This document shows, one piece after another, positions 25,270 to 38,300 of a DNA stretch of 64,000 bases. Position 1 is the stretch's first letter; each line of letters opens with the position of its first letter. The translations under genes and the position numbers were made by a program. Location of the stretch: contig NC_045138.2 of NCBI RefSeq assembly GCF_008831285.2, positions 23,409,934 through 23,473,933 on the forward strand. The letters are read 5' to 3'. Under the pieces are notes generated by a model. That model was given only the letters and a program-made list of their open reading frames with translations. It did no database searches and was not told where the DNA came from. This DNA is from Nymphaea colorata. Taxonomy: Eukaryota > Streptophyta > Magnoliopsida > Nymphaeales > Nymphaeaceae.

Positions 25270-26945
25270 AAAAAGTCTCTAAATACAAAAAACAAAACCG
25301 CAAAAACAAAATAAAAGAATTAAATATACAAGACAACAACAAAACAATACAGCAGAATAAAAAGGGTGAAGAGAGAGTTGATAACCATATAGCAAAATAA
25401 ACATCACCCTACACAAGACACGCCATAGAATCCGGCGATGAGGATATGCTCTCAAAAATCTTGTTGTTGCGCTCCTTTTAAATGCGCTACCAAGATGATA
25501 TAAGTCACAGTCTCCAAACACGACTCTAGGAAAAAAGCAAGTGAGGGGACAGACAGTAAAGAAAAAAAAGGAGAATGGAGGGCAGGTTTGAAAGACTATG
25601 AATAAAAGAAGACCATACAGTACTATAAAATAAAAAACATGAGGTAAAAAGGTGAACCTGAAACTCAGTCGCGGCGAGGCAAAATAGACACTAGTTAGCT
25701 AAACTAATCCAAAAACGTTATAGGTAGTCAAATGTATTGATGTAACCAACAAGAAGAAGCCAAACAAAAACAATGACACAAGGAGAAGAGCCAACAGACT
25801 GAAGGGACTAAGGTAAGAGCAACACAAAGGAACAATCAAAGGAAGCCAAGTAGCAAAAAGAAAAAGTGAATCCACGAAAAGGGCGAAAGAGGCCAGGATG
25901 GGAGGGGGGAGCGAGCGATGAGAAGTCAGCAAGACGAAAAAAAAAAAAGAGTGGTAGAAAGTAAGCCATAACAAAAGTGAGGAAGAGATGTGAGAGGGAA
26001 ATATGCCAATCACTAAAGGATGATAGGTCATATTTGGAACATAAGAAAAGAGTGAGGGAGGAATGCTATGCCAATCACTAAAGGATGATAGGTCATATTT
26101 GGAACATAAGAAAAGAGTGAGGGAGGAATGCTCAGTTGTCAGACGCCACCACCAAGAACATAAAAAGGACTCACACACCCGACTAAGGTTGATAATTCCA
26201 ACACCTCCAAGATGACGCAGAATGACAACTATGTCATAGCATACAAGGCAATCTGAAGGTCGATCACCATCTCAAAGAAAGCTACGAATGATCTTATCAA
26301 ACATTCTCAAGACAACCACAAGAGGTCAAAAGAATGCAAGAGCATGGAAGTGGACAGACGCAAGACAATGCTTAACAAAAGTAATATGATTTGCAAAGGA
26401 AAACAGCTTTCTCTGCCAACATTAGAGGCGATCCACAAGTTTCTGTCCACTCTATCCTAAAAGGAGAGTGCAGAAGGTGACAACGTAATATGAAGACCTA
26501 AGTAGTCCATGAGCAGATCAACAGCTGTACACCGAAAGTAAGTTTCTGCTAGAAGTATCATGGTCGGATCCATGTGAATGAAAGAAATGTGACATTTAAA
26601 AGAATTAATAAAAATACTTGAAATAAGCTCAAAAACTTAAAGGATGACCAAATTTTCACAATATATTGACGAAAAGCCGTATCAAATATGAAAAGGTTGT
26701 TAGCACATTGAAGGGTAGAGAAGGTATATAAGTGGGGAAGTAAATATGGTGTGAGGAAGCTAATAACTGGAGCGTGATGAAATAATATAGAAAAACACTC
26801 GACAATTAAGTTGAAAAGCAATAATGATAATAAATAATCTTGACGAAGGTGGCGACTGAGACAAAAAAAAATTGACCACACATTTCCCCGTTCTTCGTTA
26901 AAGGACACAGCAAGCTGGTCTCCAGCGAAAGAATCCACTTTCAAA
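25270..26945 (-). mobile_element. Decayed LINE (non-LTR retrotransposon) relic
   Basis: The minus-strand frame from 26944 to 26558 carries LRQDYLLSLLLFNLIVECFS, followed about 40 residues later by LQCANNLFIF. These correspond to the plant LINE reverse transcriptase blocks LRQGDPLSPLLF and the YADDT motif, with the catalytic Asp pair lost (ANN for ADD). Further reversed open but degenerate frames follow at 26178-25699 and 25521-25279, in the position of the connection and zinc-finger C-terminal regions, though I cannot confirm these. No poly(A) tail or target duplication was located. A perfect 65-bp tandem duplication sits inside (26002-26131). Confidence 0.7.
26002..26131. repeat. Perfect 65-bp tandem duplication
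   Basis: 26002-26066 is repeated without a mismatch at 26067-26131. Both copies start TATGCCAATCACTAAAGGAT and end GAGGGAGGAATGC. It lies inside the LINE relic and must be recent, because the surrounding relic is heavily decayed. Confidence 0.97.
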
Positions 26946-27524
26946 ATGATGGACCAAACCAGAAAGAGAAAAAGAGAGGGAGAGAGAGACTATGAAAAGA
27001 TGACTTTAAATACATCAAGTTCAATCATGGTTCAATACTCGTTTCGTTTCAGGTCAGTTCGGCCCAGCGTGATTTTCTAATAGCGTTTGCCTGACGTCAA
27101 ATAACCTGTCCAAACCCGAGTCGATGCCCATCCTTACTTGTGGGAAGAAGCCCACGCCCATCCGGGGCACGGGTGCAAGCAGCTCGTTACGGATAAAAAG
27201 TTAAAAAACAAGGGAACCGAAGCGCAGAGGCCAAGCGTAACGTCCTTTTCTTGGCTGCAGTGGCACTCCCCACTGATGCACTCAATTCTTTCGTTCCTCA
27301 CGACTTCGATTTTTTGGTCAGCTTTTCCAATTTTCTTCAACGATCGATTGAGGTTCGCGTTAAAAATACCCGTAAACCCATTTGTAAACGCCCTTTTCCT
27401 CCGCTCATTTTTCCGAAGCCTCTCCCGAATCCCTCCCACCCACAGCCTCATTTCTCGTTTTCCCTTGCTTTGCTTGAGGTTTATAACGCTTTCTCTGTTG
27501 GGTTGTCTTCCAGAAGTGATCCAA
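26946..27524 (+). promoter_or_regulatory. Probable promoter and 5'UTR of the ZTP29-like gene
   Basis: The DNA becomes more GC-rich and pyrimidine-rich from about 27130 toward the start codon at 27525, as usual for a plant promoter and 5'UTR. No TATA box can be assigned confidently. The transcription start is not visible from sequence alone. Confidence 0.4.
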
Positions 27525-29271
27525 ATGGACTCCACGGTCATGGTGGCACTCTTTCTTTCCCTTGCTGGTGGACTCAGTACGTGTATAGGTATGTCTTTGA
27601 CTCTTTATTGTGCTTCCTTCACTTTCGGGTCGACGTTTTCTTTTTTGTTTTCTGTCTGCCTATTCAGTGGGAATTGTGGACACTGTTGACACATTTGATA
27701 ATTCACAACCACTGACTACCTGCGCCTTGTTTAGAATTCACAGATGGTTTGGTTTGTATCAATTATGGTGGGCGAGCAGCGAGTTCATAGAGAAAATTCA
27801 GTATAATCTTTTTAGCTCTGAATAAGCGCCTGTTTCTGAAAACCATAGAATAGAATCACTATCATGTACTTTTACTGCAAGTCTGGAAACTATCAGTAAT
27901 TTCGGATTGGCAATTCGCGACAAGGTTGCTGGGCGGGTGAGGATATCACAAATCGTCGAACTGGCTACTTGGATATAACGGTGATTCTTTGGGAGCTGGA
28001 AGTACTTATTCAGTGTGCCTGTAAGATTGCCGAATTAGTTGGACAACACCTTAAGCCTGGAAATGATTCTTTTTAGTTTGCTTATTTTTTCTTTCCTTAA
28101 GATGTGCCTCTCAATAAAATGCATCCATCGCGTTTAAGTTACGGTTTGATAACGGTGACGTGTAATTTACCTTGATTACAATCAGGAACAAACATTATGA
28201 TTAGGTGCTAGAAACAGTCGCACGCTAATTGCGCCAGTCATGTCTTTGTATGTAACAGGGCCAGAAGACTCTTTTAACGAAACAGCCTCTTTTTTTGCAG
28301 GGAGGACAATGTTTGGCTTCCTCACGCTGCAATTAAGCCTGATTGTCTTTCTTCTGAATGGTTGACTAACTTCATTTCTACTTCATTATCATTTTTGACT
28401 AATGAATGTGTCAGGTCAAGAATACTACTTTATATGTAGGCCTATCTACCTTGACCCTTAATGTATGTCTCCAAATGCTCCCCAAAACAGTGCGGTTGCT
28501 CTCATCTAGATTGAAGGCATAGATGAAGTTGGTATTGGAGGTTAATTGCATGAAATTAACCATTAAAGGAAGCTCTTGAGAACTTGAACAATAGGGGGAT
28601 CCAACTAGAGCTTCCTCAACAGGCACTTACTTTGAGCTGTAATACCATGTAAAAGTTCTCATATTACGGCATGAATAACTAGCCAAAGAAGAAAAAGAAG
28701 ATGAAACTCAAGAACGTGACAAAGCGAAAATCTCATAGTGTGCACTATGGCACAACAGAAAAGATAAGAAATATATGATGGGTTATCGTCCAATGCTCAG
28801 GAAAACATTGGGACAATAAGAGGGTCTGTTCTCTATATACAGAATCCGCAAGGGTGAGGTAACCATTTGCTGGCTCCTGCTTTAGGGACTAGCTAACTGC
28901 TAGTCAACCTTGGTCAAGGTCTAACTTTGACCAAACTAAAAGCAGAAAAATGAAAGAAAACTACAAAAAGGAAAATACGAAAAAAAAAATACATAATTAC
29001 CTATATACATAATATGTTTGTATAGGTAAGAAAATGCATATATGTACTCCTGGTATATACATGTATAAGATTATCATATATATACATAGAAGCAAGAAGA
29101 GAAGGGTTTGCGGTTGGGCTGCATGATTTTCTTCCAATAAGAAATTTGACTTAGACATCTGATTTTGGTAGTTTCTTTTTTGTTGAATCTTAATTTTTTA
29201 TATTTTGTATCAATTTGTATGTTCGGACCTTTAGAAAATGAGAAGAAAAACATTGGATGCTTGGACAGAAA

Positions 29272-29317
<46 letters not shown>

Positions 29318-32300
29318 TACACACACACTCTCACACACACAGTTGTGTGGTAGCATCGGCTACCCTAATTACTAAATAAGCAGTAAAAACAGAACACACA
29401 GTAAAAACAGAACACACACACGCACCCATATAACCCTCCTTATGCCAGGGTTACCAAAACCATGGCTAGTCGGCTACCCTAATTACTCAGTAACCAGTAA
29501 AGAAGGGATATAGTTGTACACACCCAAATAATCCTACTTAAGCTAGGATTACCAAAACCACTTCTATTGCGTTCATTTTCATAATTGGATTCACCAGAAC
29601 TCAGGATATTTATATGGTGAATAACAGATTTGGGTCTGATTTTTCGACCCAAGACCCACTTATTACCTCCTATCCTAACTTGTATTTACAAAAAGGGACC
29701 CAATGCTTCCAGTGTCTACCATTGTGTATGCAACTATGCATATTAATGTTAACTATGTGCTTTATAAGCACCAATACAGTTTTAAGCTAATCATTAACTG
29801 CTGTACTGCTTAATTCAAAAATTTAAACTTTCAGTTTGGTAAGTCTAAAGTCTATAGACTTGTTAAAACTTCATAATGCATTTTTTCTTGTATTTTTTTT
29901 TCGGTTCCCATGAAATATCACAAGATATTGGAAGATATCATCAGAAATATGTTGGTGAGACTTGAGAGCATGTGAAGCCTGCAATCAACAACTTTGTTCA
30001 TATAATATAAAAGCATATGGCACAAGCATTGGTTTCAAAATTCTCTAATTTTAAAAGGTTTATTGAGATAGTGTGGTCTAGAGTTTGATCGGATCTCAGA
30101 TTCGGATCGAGTTAAGCTTTGGATTTGCTTCTATTTGGGCACTGATGTTATTTTCGGTTTGGTTCCTTTTGCTTAGTGGACCTGAGATTCAATTCGGATC
30201 TGGGGTTTAGGCCTCTCAAAAAGGTTCCTTTCATTTTTTTTAGAGCTAATTGATGATAAAAAAACCCTAATTTCCTTCTGTTATTGAATTCCCTCTCTTT
30301 TCCATGCTTTTCCTTTCATTTTTGTCTTCTGGTGCTTTTCTGCGGGGATTAGATTGAGGAACTCTATTCACTCTGTCAATAGAGTTCATTCTTTGAGTGG
30401 TGAATTCACAGATGGTGCTCCTGGTCAGTGTCTAGACCTCCCCTGCCATAGCACTTGGTGTATTAAATGCTCACCTTCAAAGGTCCCAAAGGCTATACAT
30501 TTTATTGTTAAAATGATAGTTCTAGAAGTGGTTGAATATGCATTACATCATCTTATCAATAGAAGTTCCTAAAAGTAATGCAAGTTCATGAGCGCTTATC
30601 TCCAATATTGAGTCTGTGTTATCTTGCTTTATTCACATTTATAGCTATTTGCAAGAAATGGATCAGTTTGCATTTCTATAATTTCAAGCTTTATTGTTTA
30701 CTTGTCCTTCCTACTTTATTCATGTTTACAGTAATCCTTGCTAAATAGATATTTAGTAACTTAATCCAAATGTTTGCTTCTGAAACAGGGGCTCTTTTCG
30801 TTATCTTAACTCGCACTCCCAATCTGAAGATTCTAGGCCTTCTGCAGGTCTCCTTTGTCATTATTAATGTATTTTTTTATCTCCTGCACTGTGAAACACT
30901 ATTCATAACAACAAAACTGTCAAGTTTCTTTATCCAGGGGTTTGCTGCTGGCCTGATGCTGAGCATTTCTTTCTTAGACTTAGCACATAATGCCATAAAT
31001 GCAGTTGGTTTCTTGAAAGGAAACCTTTGGGTGAGCTACTACCTTTCTGAACTAATTTATTTGATCAGATGATTCCATGGCAGTTTTGTTCCTCAGCTCA
31101 TATCTACCAGAACTTTCGCTGTGGCAGTTATATTTTCAAGCAATTACTCTTAACATGTTGCCGCACTTCACCTTTTATATATTGGCAGTTGATTGAGTTG
31201 CATCTGTGTAGTTCTTTTCAGGTGTATTATTATTTGCTCTTCTTGTCAAGTTCATCCCAGAACCAACACTTACACCGAGCAACAGAGATGTAAAATGCAA
31301 AAAGGTTTCATCTATAGAGACCATGACTTGACAATGGAATTCCTGTGGTAAAGGCTTTTCTGATGTCTGTGCATTTGCAATAGAAAGATGATGGAGATGA
31401 GAGGGACCTAGTGAAGGAGCAAAAACGCCAAGTACTTTTTAGTGGGATCATCACAACAATTGGTATGATGCTTGTTTATATTTCTTCATGAGAGTAGTGT
31501 CTACCTTATTTAAATATCTAAGAGTAAGCTGAGCTGATTTTTTTTTCCAAAATAATGCATCTGGTGCTGTCATTTCTCCTTCGGTTTTATCCTCGTGGGT
31601 AAGATGTTTTATGTGAAGTTACAGTCTAAAGGGAAATTAAATAGGCATCGGTTAAAAAGTGCTTCCTTTATAGATAAGGGCATGTCTTGTATTTTCCTAA
31701 ATGATTAGGATTTTTATTTCCATATTTTGCACCTGAAATTAGTAATCGATGATTTTCTGTTCAAGCACTGCAATGCAGCTGGTGTAGCGGTCCTTTTTTC
31801 CCTGTAAATCACCATAATTCATTTTATTATATTGCTTTGAATTTGAGGAGGTTATCTAGTACAACTCAATCCTTATGCTTTCAGTTATTGTTTTTGTTCA
31901 TTATGATACCTGTAATTTGGAGAAGCCTCTGATTCTTGAATTTTCTTTGCATTACAATTTGCAGGCATAAGCTTGCACAATTTTCCTGAGGGGATGGCAG
32001 TTTTCCTTGGATCAATTAAGGTGCAATGCTCATCTTTCAGAAGGGATTTCAATTTATAAGCTTTACCAAAGCAAAGATAACAAGTGCTCATAGTTTTGAA
32101 ATTACTTGATGTTATCGCCTGAATGGTGTTTGTAGAAACAAAATATGCACGAGAGTAGACGCAGTACCCTGAAGTAGATCTTCTAGTGTCAACACAGCCT
32201 CTTCTGGTGACAATTCTGATACTCGAGCGGGAACACACATCTTGTCTCTTGCTTCTCCAAACAACTAAATTTCCCCCCAAGTAGACGCAGTACCCTGAAG

Positions 32301-35300
32301 TAGATCTTTTGGTGTCAACACAGCCTGCCCAGCCTGCCCAGTCTGCATCAGAATACCCTTCAACTTCAATAGATCTTTGTTGCACATATAGAAGTCCATT
32401 CTCGGGATTCTTCTTCAAGTAGCACAGAATTCTATCTACAGCCTTCAAGTGCATATCTGCAGGTGCATGCATGAACTGGCTCATCACTTTTACAGCAAAT
32501 GTGATATCAGGTCTAGTCAGAGTGAGATAAATCAGTTTGCCAACTAGACGTTGATATCTCCCTTTAGCTTCTTCACACAACAGTTCTCCATCTTTGCTAC
32601 CAAGTTTATGCCCAGCATCTATAAGAGTAGAGAGGCTGGTCTGCACCTCAGTTTTCCTGTCTCTTTCAGTAGATCCAGGATATACTTCCTTTGACTAAGT
32701 ACAAGAGTTGTACCTGATCTAGCAATTTCAATACCAAAGAAATACTTCAGCTTACCAAGATCTTTTAGATCAAATTCAGTAGATAGTAAACCCTTTAATC
32801 TTGCTATCTCTTCCTTATCATCACCTGTAACAATCATATCATCAACATAAACCAATAGTAGAGTAACTTTACTCTCTCTTCTCTTTACAAACAGGGTATG
32901 ATCTCCATTTCCTTGTTTGTAGCCATGTTTCTTCATAACAAGTCTGAGCCGTTCAAAGTTCAAACCATGCTCGGGGAGACTGTTTCAGCCCATACAAAGC
33001 TTTCTTCAATTTACAGCATTTTCCAGGTTTCTCAAAACCTGGTGGCATGCACATGTACACCTCCTCTTCGAGATCTCCATTGAGAAAGGCGTTTTTCACA
33101 TTAAGTTGGCACATCTCCCAACCCTTCAGCGCCGCCAATGAAATAACAACTCTAACAGTCTTCATCTTTGCAACTGGAGCAAACGTCTCTAAGTAGTCGA
33201 TCCCATATTTATGACTGAACCCCTTGGCCACCAATCGTGCTTTGTACCTCTCAATGTTCCCATCTGGTTTGTACTTAACAGTGTAGACCCACTTCGACCC
33301 AACCAAGTGGGCTACTTCAGGAATATCAACCACCTCCCATGTCTGATTTCTGTCTAAAGCTTCTATTTCTTCTTTCATTGCATGAGACCACTTAGTGTCA
33401 CCCTGAGCCTCTGTAGCATTCCTGGGAATCACAACCACAGCCAAGGAGGATACAAAACATTTATAGTCAGTGCTCAATCTAGAATAAGATACGAAGTTAC
33501 CAATAGGGTGCTGGGTACATGACCTGACACCCTTTCTCAAGGCAATGGGAAGATCCTCCTTTTCTTTTCCAGTCTGAATTTTTCTTCCAACATCTTGCTT
33601 CTGAACACAACTTGGATCATCCAAGGAAGAAGTAGGATTGGGATTCGTTGTAACCTCCTCATCATTAATCACCTTGTCAGTACAAGCTCTTCTCCTGGAA
33701 TACACCTGTCCAAACATACGATTACCCTCTTGTTCTGTCACCATAGGATGCTCTCCCTCCTTCTCCAGTTCATGTACATCAGTAGTCGTCCCCTCTTCAT
33801 CTTTGCCAAGCACCTTGGCAACAGGATTCTCTTCACGCCTGTAATTAGTTTGTAAACTGAATTTCCTGTGTGGGAGAATACTCTTCCTTAGACATTAACT
33901 TCTCCCCCTGAAGAGAATTCTCACCAAAATAGGAGACATGTTCCAAGAATGTGACATCTTTGGTAATGTGAAGGCGACCAGTGGTGGGATCTAGACATTT
34001 ATAACCTTTTTGAGTGGAAGAATACCCAAGAAAGATGCCCTTAATAGATTTGGGATCAAGTTTTTTCACATTTGGGTGTGGTTATGTATGAAACACACAC
34101 ATCCAAAGACTCGAGGAGGAAGGTGAAAAGGTTGACTACTCGCTGGAAGCATAGAGTAGGGAGTACGACCCTTTAGCACACGACTAGACATGCGATTAAT
34201 CAAGTAGACACTAGTAAGGATTGCATCTCCCCAATAGTATTTTGGGAGATTTCTTTGGAACAATATGGCTCGGGTGACATTGAGCAACTGACGATTTTTC
34301 TTCTCAGCAACCCCATTTTGAGGGGGGGTATAACTACAAGAAGTCTCATGAACAATCCCCCTCTTTCGAAAGAATTCTTCAACAGTGAGACACATATATT
34401 CACGAGCATTATCAAACCGAAACGTCTTGACAGGTTTTCCACTAGGAGGATGAAAGTTTTAATAATGTGAGGCACCTCACTACGATCTTTCAACAAATAC
34501 ACAAAGGTACACCTTGAATAATCATCTATAAAAGTTATAAAGTATTGAAAACCACCACGAGAATGAATGCCTGAAGGCCCCCACACATCAGAATGAACCA
34601 AGGAGAAAGCTTTATTAGAACGACTATTTGAAATTGGATAAGAAGCTCTAACATGCTTCGCTAACTGACACACATCACATGATAACATGGAAATGTTTAA
34701 ACTAGAACATAGTTCAAGGAACAAATGTTTCAAAATCCCAAATGGGAAATGACCAAGGCGTTCATGCCAAAACAAAAATAACTGACGACACTCTTCCTCC
34801 TTCTTCTCTGTCCTGCTGACTGTTGACATAAGAGCTGTGACAACGCGTATAGGAAGCCGATACAGCCCATCAGACACCAAACCAATCCCAATCCTCTTCC
34901 CTGTCACCAAGTCCTGCAAAACACAACGTTTTTCAGAAAATATAAGTTCACACTTCAGTTCCTTGGTAATCTTACTAACAGATAACAAATTTAAGGGAAG
35001 ATGGGGAACATGCAAGGCATCATGAACTAAAAAATTATTTAACAAGGAAAGACTCCCTTTCCCTGCCACAGAAGTAAAGGAACCATCGGCAAGGGACACA
35101 CGTTCCTTTCCTGAGGATAGCTTGTAGTCATGGAAAAGCTTGGGGTTGCCAGTCATGTGATGAGTGGCACCGCTGTCAACAATCCATTCACCCATATAAG
35201 AAGTACCTTCTCCCCCTGAAACAGCCAATGCCTGATTGATCTTCACCTCATCTGGTGTATCTGCTTGACCAACATCAATCTTGCTCAAATATGCTCGTAG

Positions 35301-38300
35301 CTCACGAATCTGTTTTGCAGAAATAGAACCTTTCCCATCACTCAGACTTGTTGCAGACAATACAGGCTTCTTCCCACTAGAAGACCTCCCCCTACTATCC
35401 TTCTTCTCTGGATACAGGTCCCAACAAAAATCCTTAGTATGACCAAGTTTTTTGCAATGTGTACATTTTTGGGAAGAACGAGGAGTTCCCACAAGGGCAC
35501 GGCTAACATAGGCAGATTGTTCTTCCCCCTTTCGTCCACTAGAAAGCAGCCTTCTCTGTTCTTCAGCTTCAACTCGGGAATAGACATCTTCAATACTAAA
35601 TGATTCGTCAGAGTTAAGAATCCGACTCCTTATATTTTCAAAGTCATCATTCAGTCCGGATAAGAAAAGGAATACCCTGTTCTCCCATTTATCAGTCATA
35701 TACTGCATCTGGTCGTGAGGACACCTCCATGTAATATCAGAATGATAGTCAAGGTCCTCCCACTTAGATTTTAATGCTGCATAAAAGTCTGCAACCGAGA
35801 GAGCACCTTGTCGCAGGGAATACACATCCTTCATAAGTTGATACACACGAACTTTCCTTTTCTTTTGACCATACATCTGCTCCAAAATAATCCACATATC
35901 CCTTGCAGTCTTCTTACGAAGAATGAGGGGTTGGATATCCGGGGACACTGAATTAACAATCCAGGTTTTTACGTGGTTGTCTTCAAGAAACCATGTATCC
36001 CAAGCCAGACTATCTGCAGCAGGTTTAACCTTTCTCCCATTCACATAGGCAATGCGTCCTCGCCCAGCAATCCCCATAGTAATCGCAGCAGACCATCGTG
36101 AATAGTTCTCCTTGGTAAGTTGAATGGTAGTAACTTGAACCGGTACATGATCAGTCCGCGCAGACACAACATCGGGTAGATTAGTATTGACTGAAGAAGA
36201 AGACGAGTCAGCCATGATCACAAGTTAGAAGTGGCTGCCAAAGAACACACACAGCAGCAGTAACCTAGAGAAGAGGGGAGATGACGCAGTCGGGGGTCAA
36301 CGGCGAAAGCGGCGGGAGCAGCGGACTGCGCTCGGCGGAAGCAGAGGGCGGCGCTTGGCAGCACGCGCCGAGAACAGGCGACGGTGTCGGACGTCGGCGT
36401 CGGTGGTCGGACGTCGGCAGAGGCGTCGGTGGCGGAGTCGGCGTCGGCAGAGGCGTCAACAGAGACGTTGGCGTTGGACGTCGGCAGTCACGACACCGGC
36501 GACGCAGCAGTGGCGGTCACGACCACGGTGGGGCAGCGACGGAGGCAATGTCACGGCGCGGAGACAGCGGCAGTGCAGCAACGGCAGCGGCGGCAGTCAG
36601 GGTTGGAACTTCACAACCCTAGAAAAACAGATTTTGTTTTCTCCAAGTCCGATGGCTCTGATACCATGTAGAAACAAAATATGCACGAGAGTAGAAGAAA
36701 GCACATAGATGTAACGTGGAAAACCCTCAACGCGAGGGAAGAAAAACCACGGGTGAGGAGGTCTGGTGCCCACTAGCCTCCAGACACTCTCTCTTCAAAA
36801 CTTCATTAACTCTAAGATTAGGGTTTACAGAGATATAAGTAGTCCTAATTAGGACAAACCGGATCGGGTAAGGATCCGGACCCGGACAACAAAACCCGTC
36901 AACAGTGTTCATTCTGATAAAGTTGTATTACTGATGCTTGCAGTTTTTTATAGAGAGAGATTTGTCCCAACTGCTCGAGCATCTATATAGAAAAGTATCA
37001 ATCTTGGGTTTGAAATGTTTGTGCACTGACATTATATATGTGCAGAGGTGGGTGCAGACTAATCTAGTAAAAATCTATTTCTTTAAAACTCTCAGTTGAT
37101 GAATTAAATTGTAGTAATAGGCTAATAGCTGAATAACTATGGGTTGCATTCATAGAGTTCTTTTTACAACAGCAGCTTAGGTAGTACATCTCCAGGACAT
37201 AGCAAGACTTGCCGAGTTTTCATTCTTAGTTTTCACCTATTAGATTTGAAAGTATCTAATGTGAATTACATGTGATGAACTATGACTGGCTGTATGATAC
37301 TTAGATAGAGAGGAAGACTTAAAGTGCATACAGACTGCAAACTTGGTTTGTGCCAGCCACACTGAAAAGAGTGACATGTCACCTGATGTTCAGTCTGTGC
37401 CACTGGAATGTCTTTATTTAGGCCTCCAAAGTGTATCTCTATGGTACCATGATGTTATAACTAAAAATATGCATATATTTTTCTTTTTCAGTTCAATATT
37501 TTGATTACTGTGAGCCAATTGTCCTTGGCTAGCATTTATCTATTTGTAAATCAACTGATCCTACTTAAAGTGTGATTGAAAAACGTGTTCTTCAAGAAGG
37601 AATTCAAGAAATGTTTGGGAAGCAACACAGAAGGCTTGAAAATAGCAAAATAGACAACTACCTTCTAGAGAATAAGAAGTTCACTAAAGCATTTACAAGA
37701 AGAAGTAAAAGATGCACCAATGCATGGATGAACTGAGAGCTTGATCTTCTCACTAGTAAGGCTGGCAAAAGTGGGCCAGCATACCGTTTTCCTTCTTCCT
37801 TCAGTTATTCTTACTTGGAATTGGTGCTAAACCATGATTGTAATCTAAAGCAAAGTCAAACAAAGAGGCTTCTACCATATTTATATAGAGAATGGTCAGC
37901 AAAGTAACAGCATGATGATCTAAAGAGACAGTTCAAGAGATTTCTGATAATTAATACTTCTTTGGCACCAACTTCTTTTGGAGTTACTTTTGTGGACCTT
38001 TTATTTCTCTGTTGCTTCTTGTTCCTGAAGTATTCTTCTACTGCAGGGACTTCGTGTTGGCATTAACTTGGCACTGGCTATTGCTTTGCACAATGTTCCT
38101 GAGGTAATTTTCCATACTGTTATAACATTTAATAATTTACAGCTACCTGCACATGGACTGCAATATGCTGTTAGGGCTCTTAGTACTCTTAGTACTTTTA
38201 GATTGTGATATCCAACTTTGTTTTGACTGATTCTCATAGTAACAAATAATCATTGCAAAAAAATGTTTGTTGTTCTTAATTGACATGGAGGTATAAAAGA

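Larger units (their letters stand above)
32131..36904 (-). mobile_element. Ty1/copia element inserted antisense in ZTP29 intron 6, 3' LTR mostly deleted
   Basis: The 5' LTR is 36904-36667 (238 bp, TGTTGACGGG...TTTCTACA), the PBS 36666-36654, then a GC-rich leader and gag from ATG 36215. The 3' end keeps only 29 LTR bases (32159-32131), joined directly to RNase H sequence. The target duplication GTGTT is intact at 32126-32130 and 36905-36909, so the loss is internal to the element. Gag-pol is split by several frameshifts. It resembles the 4871-9991 element in gag and pol but has a different LTR, so it is a related family and, judging by decay, older. Confidence 0.95.

Noticed and set aside
25699-26178. 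159-codon hydrophobic minus-strand frame
   Set aside because: Leu/Ser/Phe-rich composition within the LINE relic, containing the recent 65-bp duplication; not an independent gene.
36281-36708. 95-117 codon Arg/Gly/Ala-rich frames in the GC-rich leader of the inverted copia element
   Set aside because: All frames are open because of GTCGGC repeats; the region is the untranslated leader between PBS and gag.
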